DNA of 64,000 bases from FEN-33 sp963768775 (GCA_963768775.1 CAVYIY010000006.1:744001-808000); one strand, 5' to 3'; positions 9,853 through 18,489 are shown, numbered from the stretch's first letter. The notes: generated by a model from the sequence alone, not told the origin. Numbers and translations are program-made.

Positions 9853-9925
9853 GCCCCGGTAGTGTAGCGGCCCATCATGAAGCCCTGTCGAGGCTTCGAC
9901 TCGGGTTCAAATCCCGACCGGGGCG
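9853..9925 (+). tRNA. tRNA-Asp(GUC)
   Basis: Cloverleaf: acceptor gccccgg/ccggggc, anticodon stem aagcc/ggctt with loop ctgtcga (anticodon GTC), T arm tcggg-ttcaaat-cccga and discriminator G73. CCA is encoded at 9926-9928. No intron. A T-rich stretch follows and could terminate the transcript. Confidence 0.96.
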
Positions 9926-10010
9926 CCAACTCTTTCTGATTTTGTCTCGAACCGGGCAGTTTTCAGCATTCTCCAAGAGATTGATGACCATTGCGCAGGA
10001 TGCCCAAAGC

Positions 10011-11093
10011 TCAATGGATGAGCGGAAGGACGTCCTGCTTCAGCCGGTTTATCGCTCCCTTGACCTCCTCTCGGACGCCCTCTGGTTCGGGCATGCTCGT
10101 CTTGTCGTGCCATGATTCGAACGTCGCCGGGTCCGTGGGATACTGGCCGGAGATGGTGCAGAACATGATCGCCCAGGACCGCACCACAGCGTCCTCATTA
10201 TAGCCCCCACCGCCCAGCACGAGATAGCGTCCTTCGCTAAGGCGATGCGCGGCGTCATGGGTCATTCGCGCTATCTCCTCATAAGCATGGGTGCTCAGCC
10301 CCAGCCCGACCAGCGGGTCTGAGAAATGGCCATCCACGCCGAACTGATGGACAATGACCTCGGGTCGGTAAGCCTCCAATGCCGGAATGACGATTTCCCG
10401 GTAGGCGTCGATTGCCGTTTCATCCCCGGTGCGGAACGGCAGCGGGATGTTGATGTGGTAACCTTTGCCTTCGCCCTCTCCATCGTCATCATCGGAGCCA
10501 GTCCCGGGATAGAAGCCCGCACTGTAATGGTGCATGGAGATCGTCAAAGTCTTCTCGCTGTTAAACACGCTTTGCGTCCCATCCCCGTGATGCCCGTCGA
10601 TGTCGATCATGGCCACCCGCTTCACGCCGTGCCGGCGCTGCAGGGCGCGCATGGCGATGGCGACATCGTTGAAGACACAGAACCCAGCGGATCGGTCTGG
10701 CCTCGCATGGTGCAGCCCGCCCGCAGGATTGAACGCGTGGTTGAAGCGTCCCTGCATTATCCCTTCCACCCCTTCCAGCGTCGCACCGACCACTGCCAGG
10801 CTGCCCTCGTAGATCCCCGGCGTCGCCGGCGTATCCCCCTGGTCCAGAAGGCCGAAGCCCCTCATGCTGCTGCTGTGAACGAAGTCGATATGGCGTTGGG
10901 TATGCACTAGACGGAGGTCGTTCACCGTCGCGTCCTTCGTCGGCTGCAGAAAGGCCGCTCCCTGGAGCACACCGGATTGTTCCAAGAGCTCCTTTGTCTT
11001 CTTCACCCGTCCGGGTTTGAATGGATGGTCTGGTCCAAGATAGTACTTCATGAAATCGTCATTGTAAAGGAAGGCTGTGAGATTCCCAGTCAT
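10011..11093 (-). CDS. Histone-deacetylase / AcuC-family deacetylase
   Basis: 360 residues of the arginase/deacetylase fold. Catalytic features are NPAGGLHHARPDRSAGFCVFND (tandem His), the zinc-binding DIDGHHGDGTQ, and GGGGYN near the C-terminus supplying the active-site Tyr. Family members remove acetyl groups from lysines, acetyl-polyamines or small molecules. An acetoin-utilisation (AcuC) context, such as AcuA or acs, is not present. It is the last gene of a minus-strand run with the small Cys protein and the chelate importer, but the 50-nt gap leaves co-transcription open. Confidence 0.88.
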   Translation of the reverse strand: MTGNLTAFLYNDDFMKYYLGPDHPFKPGRVKKTKELLEQSGVLQGAAFLQPTKDATVNDLRLVHTQRHIDFVHSSSMRGFGLLDQGDTPATPGIYEGSLAVVGATLEGVEGIMQGRFNHAFNPAGGLHHARPDRSAGFCVFNDVAIAMRALQRRHGVKRVAMIDIDGHHGDGTQSVFNSEKTLTISMHHYSAGFYPGTGSDDDDGEGEGKGYHINIPLPFRTGDETAIDAYREIVIPALEAYRPEVIVHQFGVDGHFSDPLVGLGLSTHAYEEIARMTHDAAHRLSEGRYLVLGGGGYNEDAVVRSWAIMFCTISGQYPTDPATFESWHDKTSMPEPEGVREEVKGAINRLKQDVLPLIH

Positions 11094-11143
11094 GAGCCCA
11101 GCTAATCAAATGCCTTGGCTTAATATTGTCGAGGGCGGCGTCC

Positions 11144-11473
11144 CTATTCGACGAAATGAATGCACAACGGACCCTTGTCCAAGGCCAGTTTCCTGGAGAT
11201 CATGCCCATCTCCACCCAGCAGACATTGAACACGGCGGTGGGAATGAGGCAGGTCGTGGTGAGTCCGGTCTTCGCTGCTAGGTCGATCACCTTGGAGCCG
11301 TTCCAATCGACCAGGTCGTCGGTCGTGGCGGAACGGAGCTTCTCGGCGTAGGTCTGCACGCTCTTGCACTGTGATTCGATCCTGATCTCGACAACACCGG
11401 AGCCATTGTCGTGCGCTTCGATGGTCGTCTCGAACCCGCAGATGCCCGAATGAACTCTCACCTTGGAGGTCAT
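11144..11473 (-). CDS. Small conserved archaeal protein with four Cys (DUF6951-like)
   Basis: 109 residues beginning TSKVRVHSGICGFETTIEA. Four Cys residues are scattered (ICGF, SQCKS, TTCLI, NVCWVEMGM), which suggests metal or cluster binding. There is no signal peptide or membrane segment. I do not recognise a characterised family; the resemblance to DUF6951 is from memory. It is 45 nt downstream of the ABC ATPase of the chelate importer, on the same strand, so it may handle the imported metal or cofactor (inference). Confidence 0.6.
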   Translation of the reverse strand: MTSKVRVHSGICGFETTIEAHDNGSGVVEIRIESQCKSVQTYAEKLRSATTDDLVDWNGSKVIDLAAKTGLTTTCLIPTAVFNVCWVEMGMISRKLALDKGPLCIHFVE

Positions 11474-11518
11474 CGTCTTCCCGAAGCTTGAAGAGGCTAT
11501 GGCCTTAACAAACTTCTC

Positions 11519-12316
11519 CTATTTTTGGAGACCGATCTTGCGGTCAATGGAGTTGATTATGGAAATGGTATAGCCTTCGATGCGCTGGTCATAATTGATG
11601 GCCGCTTCGATTCGAAAGACCCTTGCCATATTCGCACTGGTCAGCACCTGTTCCACCTTTCCCGCAGCGATCACCTGCCCCTTCTCCAGAAGGATAAGCC
11701 TGTCACAGTACCTGGCAGCCAGGTTCAGATCATGGGAGACTATCACCGCGGTGAGCATCTGGTCCTTCACCAAATCCCTCACTAGCTCAAGGATCTCGAT
11801 CTGGTGGTTCACATCAAGATGTAGGGTCGGCTCGTCCAATAGAAGGATTCTTGGCTGTTGCGCCAAAGCACGCGCGATGATGACACGCTGTTTCTCGCCG
11901 CCGCTTAGCTCCGTCATCGAGCGGTCGGCGAACTCGATCACATCCGTTATTTCCATCGCCTTGCGGGCAATCTCCAGGTCTTTTTCCCCTTCGGTCTCGA
12001 AACGCCGCAATGATGGTCCCCTTCCCATTAGCACAATCTCCAGCGCAGTGAAGGGGAAGTTGACTCCGCTATTCTGCGGGACCACCCCCATCTCGGTCGC
12101 AATTTCCCTTCTCGATAATTCCGAGATGGATCTTCCTTCCACGAAGACGGTTCCGACTCGCGGCTGAAGGGCCCGGTTGATGCATTTCAGCAGGGTGGTC
12201 TTGCCCGACCCATTTGGCCCGAGGATCCCGACAATCTCACCAGGCATCGCCTCGAAGCTAACATCATCGAGTATCTTGGCGCTGCTATAGGCAAATTCGA
12301 CGCCTTGCACTGTCAA
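11519..12316 (-). CDS. ABC importer ATPase, iron-chelate/cobalamin (FecE/BtuD) type
   Basis: 265 residues with Walker A GPNGSGKTT, Q-loop VPQNSG, signature LSGGEKQRVIIARALA, Walker B ILLLDEPTLHLD and the switch His in VSHDLN. It is the cytosolic motor for the permease encoded 7 nt upstream. The substrate is a chelated metal or tetrapyrrole (siderophore-iron, haem or corrinoid); sequence alone does not separate these. It belongs to the operon binding protein - radical SAM - permease - ATPase. Confidence 0.93.
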   Translation of the reverse strand: MTVQGVEFAYSSAKILDDVSFEAMPGEIVGILGPNGSGKTTLLKCINRALQPRVGTVFVEGRSISELSRREIATEMGVVPQNSGVNFPFTALEIVLMGRGPSLRRFETEGEKDLEIARKAMEITDVIEFADRSMTELSGGEKQRVIIARALAQQPRILLLDEPTLHLDVNHQIEILELVRDLVKDQMLTAVIVSHDLNLAARYCDRLILLEKGQVIAAGKVEQVLTSANMARVFRIEAAINYDQRIEGYTISIINSIDRKIGLQK

Positions 12317-12323
12317 GCGGATG

Positions 12324-13370
12324 CTACCACCCCATCATATGCTTTCGACGTCGAAGTAGGTAGATGAAGAAAGGTGCCCCTAGCATTGCTGTGATGATGC
12401 CCACCGGTATCTCCGAGGGAGCCATCAGTGTGCGTGCCAGGGCGTCCGTGATCACGAGTAGGCACCCGCCAGCAAGGATCGAAGCCGGTATTAGGATACG
12501 ATGATCCGGCCCGATGATGATGCGGATCATGTGGGGGACGATCAAGCCGACGAAGCCGATGACGCCAGAGAAGGATACTGCCGCGGCCACCACGATGGAG
12601 GTTACCACAATCATTATCAGCATCACCCTTTGCGTGTCTACACCGAGACTAGTGGCGTGATCCTCCCCAATTGTCAAGGCATTCAATTCCCTGGCATAAT
12701 ACCATATCGCGAAAGACCCTAGAACGACAAGGGGAAGCGCGACCCAAAGCTGCTGCCAATCCGCCTTGCCTAGCCCTCCCATAAGCCAGAACACCAAACC
12801 TTCTAGCCTGTCGCCTGCTAAAAACTGCATGAAGGACACCAACGCGGAGAAGAAAGCTCCCACCGCGATGCCTGCCAGCAGCAGGGTCTCCACCGGAACA
12901 TATCCTCCCGATCGGGAGATGGCATAGACCAGAAGCATGGTGCCTACGCAGAAGACAAAGGCCATGACGGGAATGGCGAATTGCCCCGAAGCGAAGCTGG
13001 CGCCAAGGACGATGGCTAGTGAAGCACCGAAAGCAGCCCCGGCGGATATGCCCAAGATCGACGGCGAGGCCATGGGGTTTCGGAACACACCTTGCATCGC
13101 CACCCCGGCGACGGAAAGCGCCGCTCCGATTGTCGCGGCCAGAAACACCCTTGGCAACCGAATGTTCATTATGATGCTGACGTCCGAGTCATTCGGATCG
13201 GTGATCTGACCGAAGAGGATGTTCAGAACCTTGCCAGGCGGGATATAGACCGCGCCGATGCAAACCGCCACCACGATGCACAAAAAGAGCGCAGCTATTA
13301 GAACGACCAGCAGAAAGGTCCAGCTAGCCATCTTCTTGGCATGGAGCTTCTCTATGTCCTGCCCCGCCAT
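12324..13370 (-). CDS. ABC importer permease, FecCD/BtuC family
   Basis: 348 residues with about ten hydrophobic segments, typical of the FecCD family. It has the MQGVFRNPMASPSILGISAGAAFGASLAI segment and the conserved GFVGLIVPHMIR motif that meets the ATPase. It forms a homodimer channel in the cytoplasmic membrane. Its start lies 2 nt from the stop of the radical SAM gene, so the two are translationally coupled. Substrate as for the ATPase. Confidence 0.93.
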   Translation of the reverse strand: MAGQDIEKLHAKKMASWTFLLVVLIAALFLCIVVAVCIGAVYIPPGKVLNILFGQITDPNDSDVSIIMNIRLPRVFLAATIGAALSVAGVAMQGVFRNPMASPSILGISAGAAFGASLAIVLGASFASGQFAIPVMAFVFCVGTMLLVYAISRSGGYVPVETLLLAGIAVGAFFSALVSFMQFLAGDRLEGLVFWLMGGLGKADWQQLWVALPLVVLGSFAIWYYARELNALTIGEDHATSLGVDTQRVMLIMIVVTSIVVAAAVSFSGVIGFVGLIVPHMIRIIIGPDHRILIPASILAGGCLLVITDALARTLMAPSEIPVGIITAMLGAPFFIYLLRRRKHMMGW

Positions 13371-13372
13371 CC

Positions 13373-14068
13373 CTAGGCCACCCCTCTCTTGCTATGCAGG
13401 CTGTCCTGTTCGGTCATTGCCAGGTAATCCTTGACAGTGAGCGAGGAACATGTCACATTTTTCAGGTGCCTGCAGGCCACCATGACCGCCTCCTTCATCT
13501 CTTCCAAGGAGGGGCTCTTCCAGGGGATGCCCGGGACCGGGATGTAGCCGGTGATATGGAAAGGAATGCCTTCGTCCACCGAGGCCAAGTACTCGGAGAT
13601 CCTCTCGATTTCATCCAGAGTGATGACTTCCGGTATCAGTATGGTGCTCATCTTGAGCTCGATGCCGCGATCATAAAGCTTGAATATGTTGGCCAGCACC
13701 TTGTTGTTTGGGGACCCGGTCAGCTGCTGGTGCTTCCTCTTGGAGACCGCCCGCAGGCTCACGCCCATCTCATCGACCCCTTCCGGAGGGAGCAGGGAGG
13801 CGTTGCTGTGGGCGATCTTCACCCTCGCCTCCAACTCCTCCTTAGCGAAACCGACAATGACGTCCAAATCGGCACAGGTAAGCGGCTCTCCTCCCAACAA
13901 TACGACATTCTTGACCTTCACTGAAGAAAGGTTCTCAAGGATCACACCGGTGGAAAGGAAACGTGAGGGCTGGAGATCACCTCGCAACTTGTAGGAGCAG
14001 ATGCTGCAGTCCCAGTTGCAACCGTGGTTGCAGAGGATGGCAGTGCAGCTCTCCTCCTCATAGCTCAC
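13373..14068 (-). CDS. Radical SAM protein inside the chelate-importer operon
   Basis: 231 residues. The [4Fe-4S]-SAM motif is C17-x3-C21-x2-C24 in CNHGCNWDCSICSY, with extra Cys at 8 and 13. GGEPL follows at about 60, and the (beta-alpha)6 barrel is short, as in PFL-activase-like members. There is no SPASM extension. The start is a GTG at 14068. Lying between binding-protein and permease genes with almost no gap, it is probably co-expressed with uptake. It might modify the imported chelate or a peptide ligand. No substrate can be named from sequence. Confidence 0.85.
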   Translation of the reverse strand: MSYEEESCTAILCNHGCNWDCSICSYKLRGDLQPSRFLSTGVILENLSSVKVKNVVLLGGEPLTCADLDVIVGFAKEELEARVKIAHSNASLLPPEGVDEMGVSLRAVSKRKHQQLTGSPNNKVLANIFKLYDRGIELKMSTILIPEVITLDEIERISEYLASVDEGIPFHITGYIPVPGIPWKSPSLEEMKEAVMVACRHLKNVTCSSLTVKDYLAMTEQDSLHSKRGVA

Positions 14069-14120
14069 CCTGAATATGGCCGTCCGGTTTGCCTCCTTCT
14101 ATTGCCCTCACCTCAAGCTC

Positions 14121-15575
14121 TCAAAGAGGATATAACCATTCCATCATCTGCTCAATGGCGTCCACTATCCTCGGAGTGATCGACATCATCCTTGCGTTGA
14201 TGCGGTAGATGTGATTGTCTTGCACCGCGTTGATGGAATCCCATCCGGCCCTGGCAGCTATTTCCGCATTGCTGGTAACACTTGCATTGTCGACAATGAT
14301 GAAGTCCGGGTTCGCGTGGCGGATGTACTCCGAATTGTACGTGGGGTTGGTGAGAGAGGAATTCCAATAGATGTTTAGCCCACCTGCCCGGGTGATTATC
14401 TCGTTGCCGAGGCTGCCATTCCCAACCGACTTGCCGTTCGCCTGCTCATAATAAACGAGTGGCCTCTGATCGATTGGAACGGCCGCGATTCTCTCTGCGA
14501 CGGCGTTAAGTCTTGCCTCCATGCTGTTCACCAATGCAGTCGCTTGGGGATTCCTGCCTGTCAGGTTTCCAATTGAGATGATAACCTTTTCGCAATCGCC
14601 AATGTTCTTTGGGTAGTAGCCCACGACCTTGTAAGTGCTGCTGAGTTCCACAATCAGGTTGAAATTCATATTATACGACCACACGATTATGCAATCTGGA
14701 TGAAGGCTTGCGATGACCTCCCTGGTCGGATTCGAGGATGAACCAGTCTGGTTCTTGCTCAAGGCAGCATCAGGGTAGATGCTAGATGTATCAACGCCAA
14801 CAATCTGTTGCTCAGCTCCGATGGCGAACAGTATTTCCGTGAACGAGCTTCCCAGCGAGATAATCCGCTGTGGCGTGGAGTTGAAATGGGTGACATTGTC
14901 AAATCCCCATGGGATGTCGAAGGGGTTATTGAAGAACAACGTCACTTGGGCATGCGCCTTCTGGCCGATCTCGTCCCTAACGGCCAAGGTCACGTTGTGG
15001 TTTCCGTTGAGATAGGTAGTCGTGTTGAGAGCGAATGAGAACGGCAAAGCGCTGATGTTCCCAAGCTCCACTCCATCGATTGAGCATGAAACGTAGGAGA
15101 TGGCCCTCGGGCTCACTACCTGCGGTATGACATCAATGGTCCCCACCACTCTTGATTGGTTTGTCGGTGAGGCAATGGCCACCGTCGTGTTCCCGTTGTT
15201 GATAACGAGGGTGATCTGCGAGCCAAAATGCCTGGCCGCAGCATTGAAAGCGGTCACGTTCAATATATGCTGGCCCTCCGCGTAGTGCGTCGTGTTCAGC
15301 TCCCAGAAGAACGGGGATGTCGATTTGTTGCCTAGCTCGACGCCGTCCATTCTGAGAAGCGCGTAAGCGATCGCACTCTTGCTGGTGATATTCGCGGTGA
15401 CGTTGATAACGCCCGTAACCGTCGAGCCGTCGCTGGGGGAGTTGAAGCTGGCGAAGATCCTCGTGTCCTCGCTAGTCGGCTCCATGAGAACCAGAGCTCC
15501 GAGCGTCCCCACGGTGACTAGTATCATAACCAAAATGATTGCCATCAGACTCTTGCCGCTAGCCATTTCTGTCAC
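14121..15575 (-). CDS. Membrane-anchored chelate-binding protein with two Ig-like repeats (BtuF/FepB type)
   Basis: 484 residues. An N-terminal membrane anchor (about residues 8-32) is followed by two Ig-like beta repeats of about 85 residues, both containing DGVELGN and rich in N-glycosylation sequons. The C-terminal class III substrate-binding domain runs from PQRIISLGSSFTEILFAIGAEQQIVGVD to the end. The anchored Ig spacer would hold the binding domain away from the membrane, useful under an S-layer. First gene of the importer operon. Confidence 0.9.
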   Translation of the reverse strand: MTEMASGKSLMAIILVMILVTVGTLGALVLMEPTSEDTRIFASFNSPSDGSTVTGVINVTANITSKSAIAYALLRMDGVELGNKSTSPFFWELNTTHYAEGQHILNVTAFNAAARHFGSQITLVINNGNTTVAIASPTNQSRVVGTIDVIPQVVSPRAISYVSCSIDGVELGNISALPFSFALNTTTYLNGNHNVTLAVRDEIGQKAHAQVTLFFNNPFDIPWGFDNVTHFNSTPQRIISLGSSFTEILFAIGAEQQIVGVDTSSIYPDAALSKNQTGSSSNPTREVIASLHPDCIIVWSYNMNFNLIVELSSTYKVVGYYPKNIGDCEKVIISIGNLTGRNPQATALVNSMEARLNAVAERIAAVPIDQRPLVYYEQANGKSVGNGSLGNEIITRAGGLNIYWNSSLTNPTYNSEYIRHANPDFIIVDNASVTSNAEIAARAGWDSINAVQDNHIYRINARMMSITPRIVDAIEQMMEWLYPL

Positions 15576-15711
15576 TTTTCCTTGCGATTTTCAGGAAAGA
15601 GCACGCCTCTTGAACAGTGTTTAGCATGCTCTCGACTCCCCTAATTCATAAGTTGTTTATGTATCCTTCGGAGCGAGCCAGTATCTTGAATTTTCACGGT
15701 GGCGGGATAAT

Positions 15712-15740
15712 CCATCCACATATGGATGGCGTATCCATCC
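15712..15740 (+). promoter_or_regulatory. Inverted repeat plus third half-site upstream of panD
   Basis: CCATCC-6-GGATGG (15712-15729) is followed at 15733-15740 by another ATCCATCC. Three regularly placed half-sites about 100 nt before panD look like a repressor or activator operator. The only other gene near is the divergent binding-protein gene starting at 15575, so either could be the target. Confidence 0.35.
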
Positions 15741-15839
15741 AATAAGAATCCCTAGCCCAAGCTCGTTTCCTTTCCAACGACAAAAGCCGGCGTAATTCAC
15801 AGAAAGGTTCTTGAACGGTCCGCGTATGAGTCGTTCGAA

Positions 15840-16181
15840 ATGAGATGCCTGCTTCGCGCTAAGATCCACCGGGTCGTGGTCACGGAGGCGAATCCCGACT
15901 ATGTGGGGAGCATCACGATAGATGACGATCTCTTGCAGAAAGTGGACATCTGGCCGGGGGAGAAGGTACTGGTGGCGGATGTCGACAACGGGGCTCGCTT
16001 CGAGACCTATGTGGTTTCCGGAAAAGCCGGATCGGGGATCGTGTGCGTCAACGGGGGCGCCGCCAGGTCTGTCCACAAGGGCGACAAGTTGATCATCATG
16101 GCCTACGAGTACACCGACGCGCCCATCGCTGCGAAGGTGGCGCTGGTGGACGAGAAGAATCGCTTCCTGCGCTCTTTGTGA
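15840..16181 (+). CDS. panD: Aspartate 1-decarboxylase, pyruvoyl type
   Basis: Makes beta-alanine for pantothenate/CoA. The 113 residues match the bacterial self-processing enzyme: MRCLLRAKIHRVVVTEANPDYVGSITID contains the Gly-Ser cleavage site (near residues 23-24) that creates the pyruvoyl group, and NGARFETYV and NGGAARSVHKGDKLIIMAYEY follow. Archaea typically use the unrelated PLP enzyme MfnA for this step, so a pyruvoyl PanD suggests transfer from bacteria (inference). It starts at ATG 15840. The RNase H gene begins 57 nt after its stop. Confidence 0.93.
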   Translation: MRCLLRAKIHRVVVTEANPDYVGSITIDDDLLQKVDIWPGEKVLVADVDNGARFETYVVSGKAGSGIVCVNGGAARSVHKGDKLIIMAYEYTDAPIAAKVALVDEKNRFLRSL

Positions 16182-16237
16182 CGCAGACGGCCAGACATTT
16201 TAATTGCCTCGAGCGCTTTCCAGTCCTGGTTGCACCA

Positions 16238-16669
16238 ATGCATCTGCTCGTGTTCACCGATGCCGGGGCGAGAGGCAATCCCGGTCCAGCCGCTTTCGCC
16301 TATCTGATCTCCACGAAGGAAGGGAAGAAGCTCAAGGAGCAAGCTGGCTATATCGGAATCGCCACGAACAATGAGGCGGAGTATCGCGGCCTCATCGCCG
16401 GCCTGGAGGAAGCCAGAAGGGCGAGTGCTGACGAGGTCACGGTGACGATGGACAGCGAGCTGGTGGTGAACCAGATGATGGGCAAGTATCGGGTGAAGGC
16501 GGCCAACCTCCTGCCCAGCTACGAGAAGGCGAGAGCGCTGATGAATTCCTTCGCGAAGGCCAGGATCGTTCATGCACCCAGAGAACATCCCTCCATCGTT
16601 CGCGCCGATTGCCTGGTCAACCAGGAGCTGGACATGATGGAGCTGGCCGAGAAGCTCCGGAAAAGATGA
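16238..16669 (+). CDS. rnhA: Ribonuclease H-like protein (RNase HI family)
   Basis: 143 residues from ATG 16238 (MHLLVFTDAGARGNPGPAAFAYLI). Conserved acidic residues are visible: Asp in FTDAGARGNPG, Glu in NNEAEYRGLIAGLEEA, Asp in TVTMDSELVVNQM, and a final Asp in IVRADCLVNQEL. These match the DEDD set of RNase HI that cuts RNA in RNA:DNA hybrids. The short form without the basic loop resembles archaeal and plant RNase H-like proteins. An upstream in-frame extension is possible but lacks homology. Confidence 0.85.
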   Translation: MHLLVFTDAGARGNPGPAAFAYLISTKEGKKLKEQAGYIGIATNNEAEYRGLIAGLEEARRASADEVTVTMDSELVVNQMMGKYRVKAANLLPSYEKARALMNSFAKARIVHAPREHPSIVRADCLVNQELDMMELAEKLRKR

Positions 16670-16783
16670 CGAGCGCCCGGACAAGCGTCAAGTTCTAGTA
16701 TCGCCAGTGACCATGATTATTGCAAGGGTAGGCACTGCGAACAGAATGTTCGATGCGCCTGCCTGACGTAGAGGTGAGCAAAC

Positions 16784-16984
16784 ATGGTCCAGAAGATAAT
16801 CGAGATCGTTGGCGTATCCAACAAGAGCTTTGCCAAAGCGGCGGACAACGCGATCGAGGTCGCCGCGAAGACGGTGCGGGAGATGAAATGGGGTCGCGTC
16901 ACCGAGATGGAATGCAAGATCGAGAACGACGTGATAGTCGAGTACCGGGTGTTGATGCGCCTCTACTTCGACGTGGAGAGCTGA
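16784..16984 (+). CDS. Dodecin-family flavin-binding protein
   Basis: 66 residues, the usual dodecin length: VQKIIEIVGVSNKSFAKAADNAIEVAAKTVREMKWGRVTEMECKIENDVIVEYRVLMRLYFDVE. The Trp in MKWGRVTEME corresponds to the residue that stacks on the flavin. Dodecins form hollow dodecamers that store FMN, riboflavin or lumichrome (or CoA in some bacteria). A gaggtgag Shine-Dalgarno precedes the ATG. Transcribed alone. Confidence 0.92.
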   Translation: MVQKIIEIVGVSNKSFAKAADNAIEVAAKTVREMKWGRVTEMECKIENDVIVEYRVLMRLYFDVES

Positions 16985-17097
16985 GGAAGCACTCGCCTGA
17001 CGCGGAATATTCCAGGGACAATCAGGCCCGGCCGCAACCGTCCAACAAGACCGAAAACAATTCAATTACGTTTAAATAGCGGCGGCGATAAAGGGAG

Positions 17098-17187
17098 AAT
17101 TAAGTGTCCGTGGTCGGTGTATCGATTTCTCCTCCTGAGCATCGATGTCAGTTTTCCCCAACCACATCGACTCGGACACTTTTCTCA
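17098..17187 (+). ncRNA. Candidate small structured RNA with its own promoter
   Basis: A TATA-like tttaaata at 17071-17078 is followed about 25 nt later by a self-complementary unit. The outer stem AAGTGTCCG (17102-17110) pairs with CGGACACTT (17173-17181), with TGGT/ACCA next to it. Inside, ATCGAT (17121-17126) can pair with ATCGAT (17141-17146), or TCGATGT (17142-17148) with ACATCGA (17164-17170); these are mutually exclusive. A T-rich run follows. No protein is encoded. It could also act as a 3' element of the convergent hisS transcript. Confidence 0.4.
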
Positions 17188-18432
17188 TTCCTTGAATGAC
17201 TTGCATAGGTCTCCCATCGCCACCAAGCGCTGCTCCCCGGTCTTCAGGTCGCGGACCGTGACCGAGCCGAGTGCTGCCTCCTTCTCGCCCACGATGATGA
17301 CCGACTTCGCCCCGATCGCGTCGGCGTACTTGAAATTCTTGCCGAGATTGCGACGCATCAGGTCCACGTCCGTGGCTATTCCGTCGGCGCGCAGCTCGGC
17401 GGTGATCTTGAACGCGGTGAGGCGCATCGCTTCACTGACTGGGACTACGTAGGCGATGACGTTCTTCTGCGGCGCTTTCATTCCCTCGCGCTCTAAAGCC
17501 AATAGGATACGATCGAAGCCGATCGCGAAGCCGGTGGAGAAGGTCTTCTCGCCGCCGAAAAGCTCCGTGAGCGAGTAGGATCCCCCGCCGCACACCTGCT
17601 TCTCCGCCCCGAGCATAGGGGCATCGACCTCGAAGACCACGCCAGTATAGTAATCCAGGCCCCTAACCACGCCAAGGTCAACCTTCACCTCGTCGAGGCC
17701 GTAGCTCTGCAACACGCGGAACACCTCCATCAGGTGGTCCCTCGGCCCTCCCTCAAGACCCTCCAGGACCTCCACCCCGCCGATGGTCTTGGTCAGGCTG
17801 ATGACGTCCTCGATAGCCGAATCACTCATTCCCGCCTGCTGCATCAGCGGGACAGCCTCTTCGTACACCTTCTTGTCCAGCTTCTGAAGGATGGCTGGCG
17901 CGCTATCGGGCTTCACTCCAGCCTCGCTCAGCTTCGAGCGCAAGATGCCGATATGCCCGACGCGGATGCCGAAATTGCCCAGGCCGCTCCGGGCGATCAT
18001 CGCCGCGGCGAGCCCGATGACCTCGGCGTCCGACTCCGGGTTGGGGGCGCCAATCAGCTCGGCCCCGAACTGGAAGAACTCGCGGTACCTGCCGCTCTGC
18101 GGCCGCTCGTAGCGGAAGCACTGGCCAAAGTAGAACACCTTGAGCGGGCGGGGATAGTTCGTCAGGTCGTTCACGAAGAAGCGCATGGCGGGCGCGGTGA
18201 GCTCGGGGCGGAGCGCGATCTGCCTGCCGCCCTTGTCCTCGAAGGCATAGATCTCGTCGATTATGCCCGGACCGGACTTGAGGGTGAATAGCTCCACATG
18301 CTCGAAGATGGGCGTGGCAATCTCGCGAAAGCCGTGAATCTCCGCAACCAGTCTGAACAATGACTCCAAGTGGCGGCGCGCTTCCATCTCCTGCGGCGTG
18401 AAGTCCCGGGTACCTCGCGGGCGCTGAATCAT
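17185..18432 (-). CDS. hisS: Histidyl-tRNA synthetase
   Basis: Class II synthetase of 415 residues. Motif 1 and 2 regions are RPRGTRDFTPQEMEARRHLE and QIALRPELTAPAMRFFVNDL...FYFGQCFRYERPQSGRYREFFQFGAELIG. The His-specific motifs LGVVRGLDYYTGVVFEVDAP and motif 3 GFAIGFDRILLAL are present, with a C-terminal anticodon-binding domain (IAYVVPVSEAMRL...). Complete and typical of the short archaeal/bacterial type. It is followed downstream by the candidate structured RNA. Confidence 0.96.
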   Translation of the reverse strand: MIQRPRGTRDFTPQEMEARRHLESLFRLVAEIHGFREIATPIFEHVELFTLKSGPGIIDEIYAFEDKGGRQIALRPELTAPAMRFFVNDLTNYPRPLKVFYFGQCFRYERPQSGRYREFFQFGAELIGAPNPESDAEVIGLAAAMIARSGLGNFGIRVGHIGILRSKLSEAGVKPDSAPAILQKLDKKVYEEAVPLMQQAGMSDSAIEDVISLTKTIGGVEVLEGLEGGPRDHLMEVFRVLQSYGLDEVKVDLGVVRGLDYYTGVVFEVDAPMLGAEKQVCGGGSYSLTELFGGEKTFSTGFAIGFDRILLALEREGMKAPQKNVIAYVVPVSEAMRLTAFKITAELRADGIATDVDLMRRNLGKNFKYADAIGAKSVIIVGEKEAALGSVTVRDLKTGEQRLVAMGDLCKSFKE

Positions 18433-18489
18433 CCGCTGAGAAATTGCATGACCGCTCTTAAGGGTTTGCCGAGCCCCGGCCTCGTCGGC

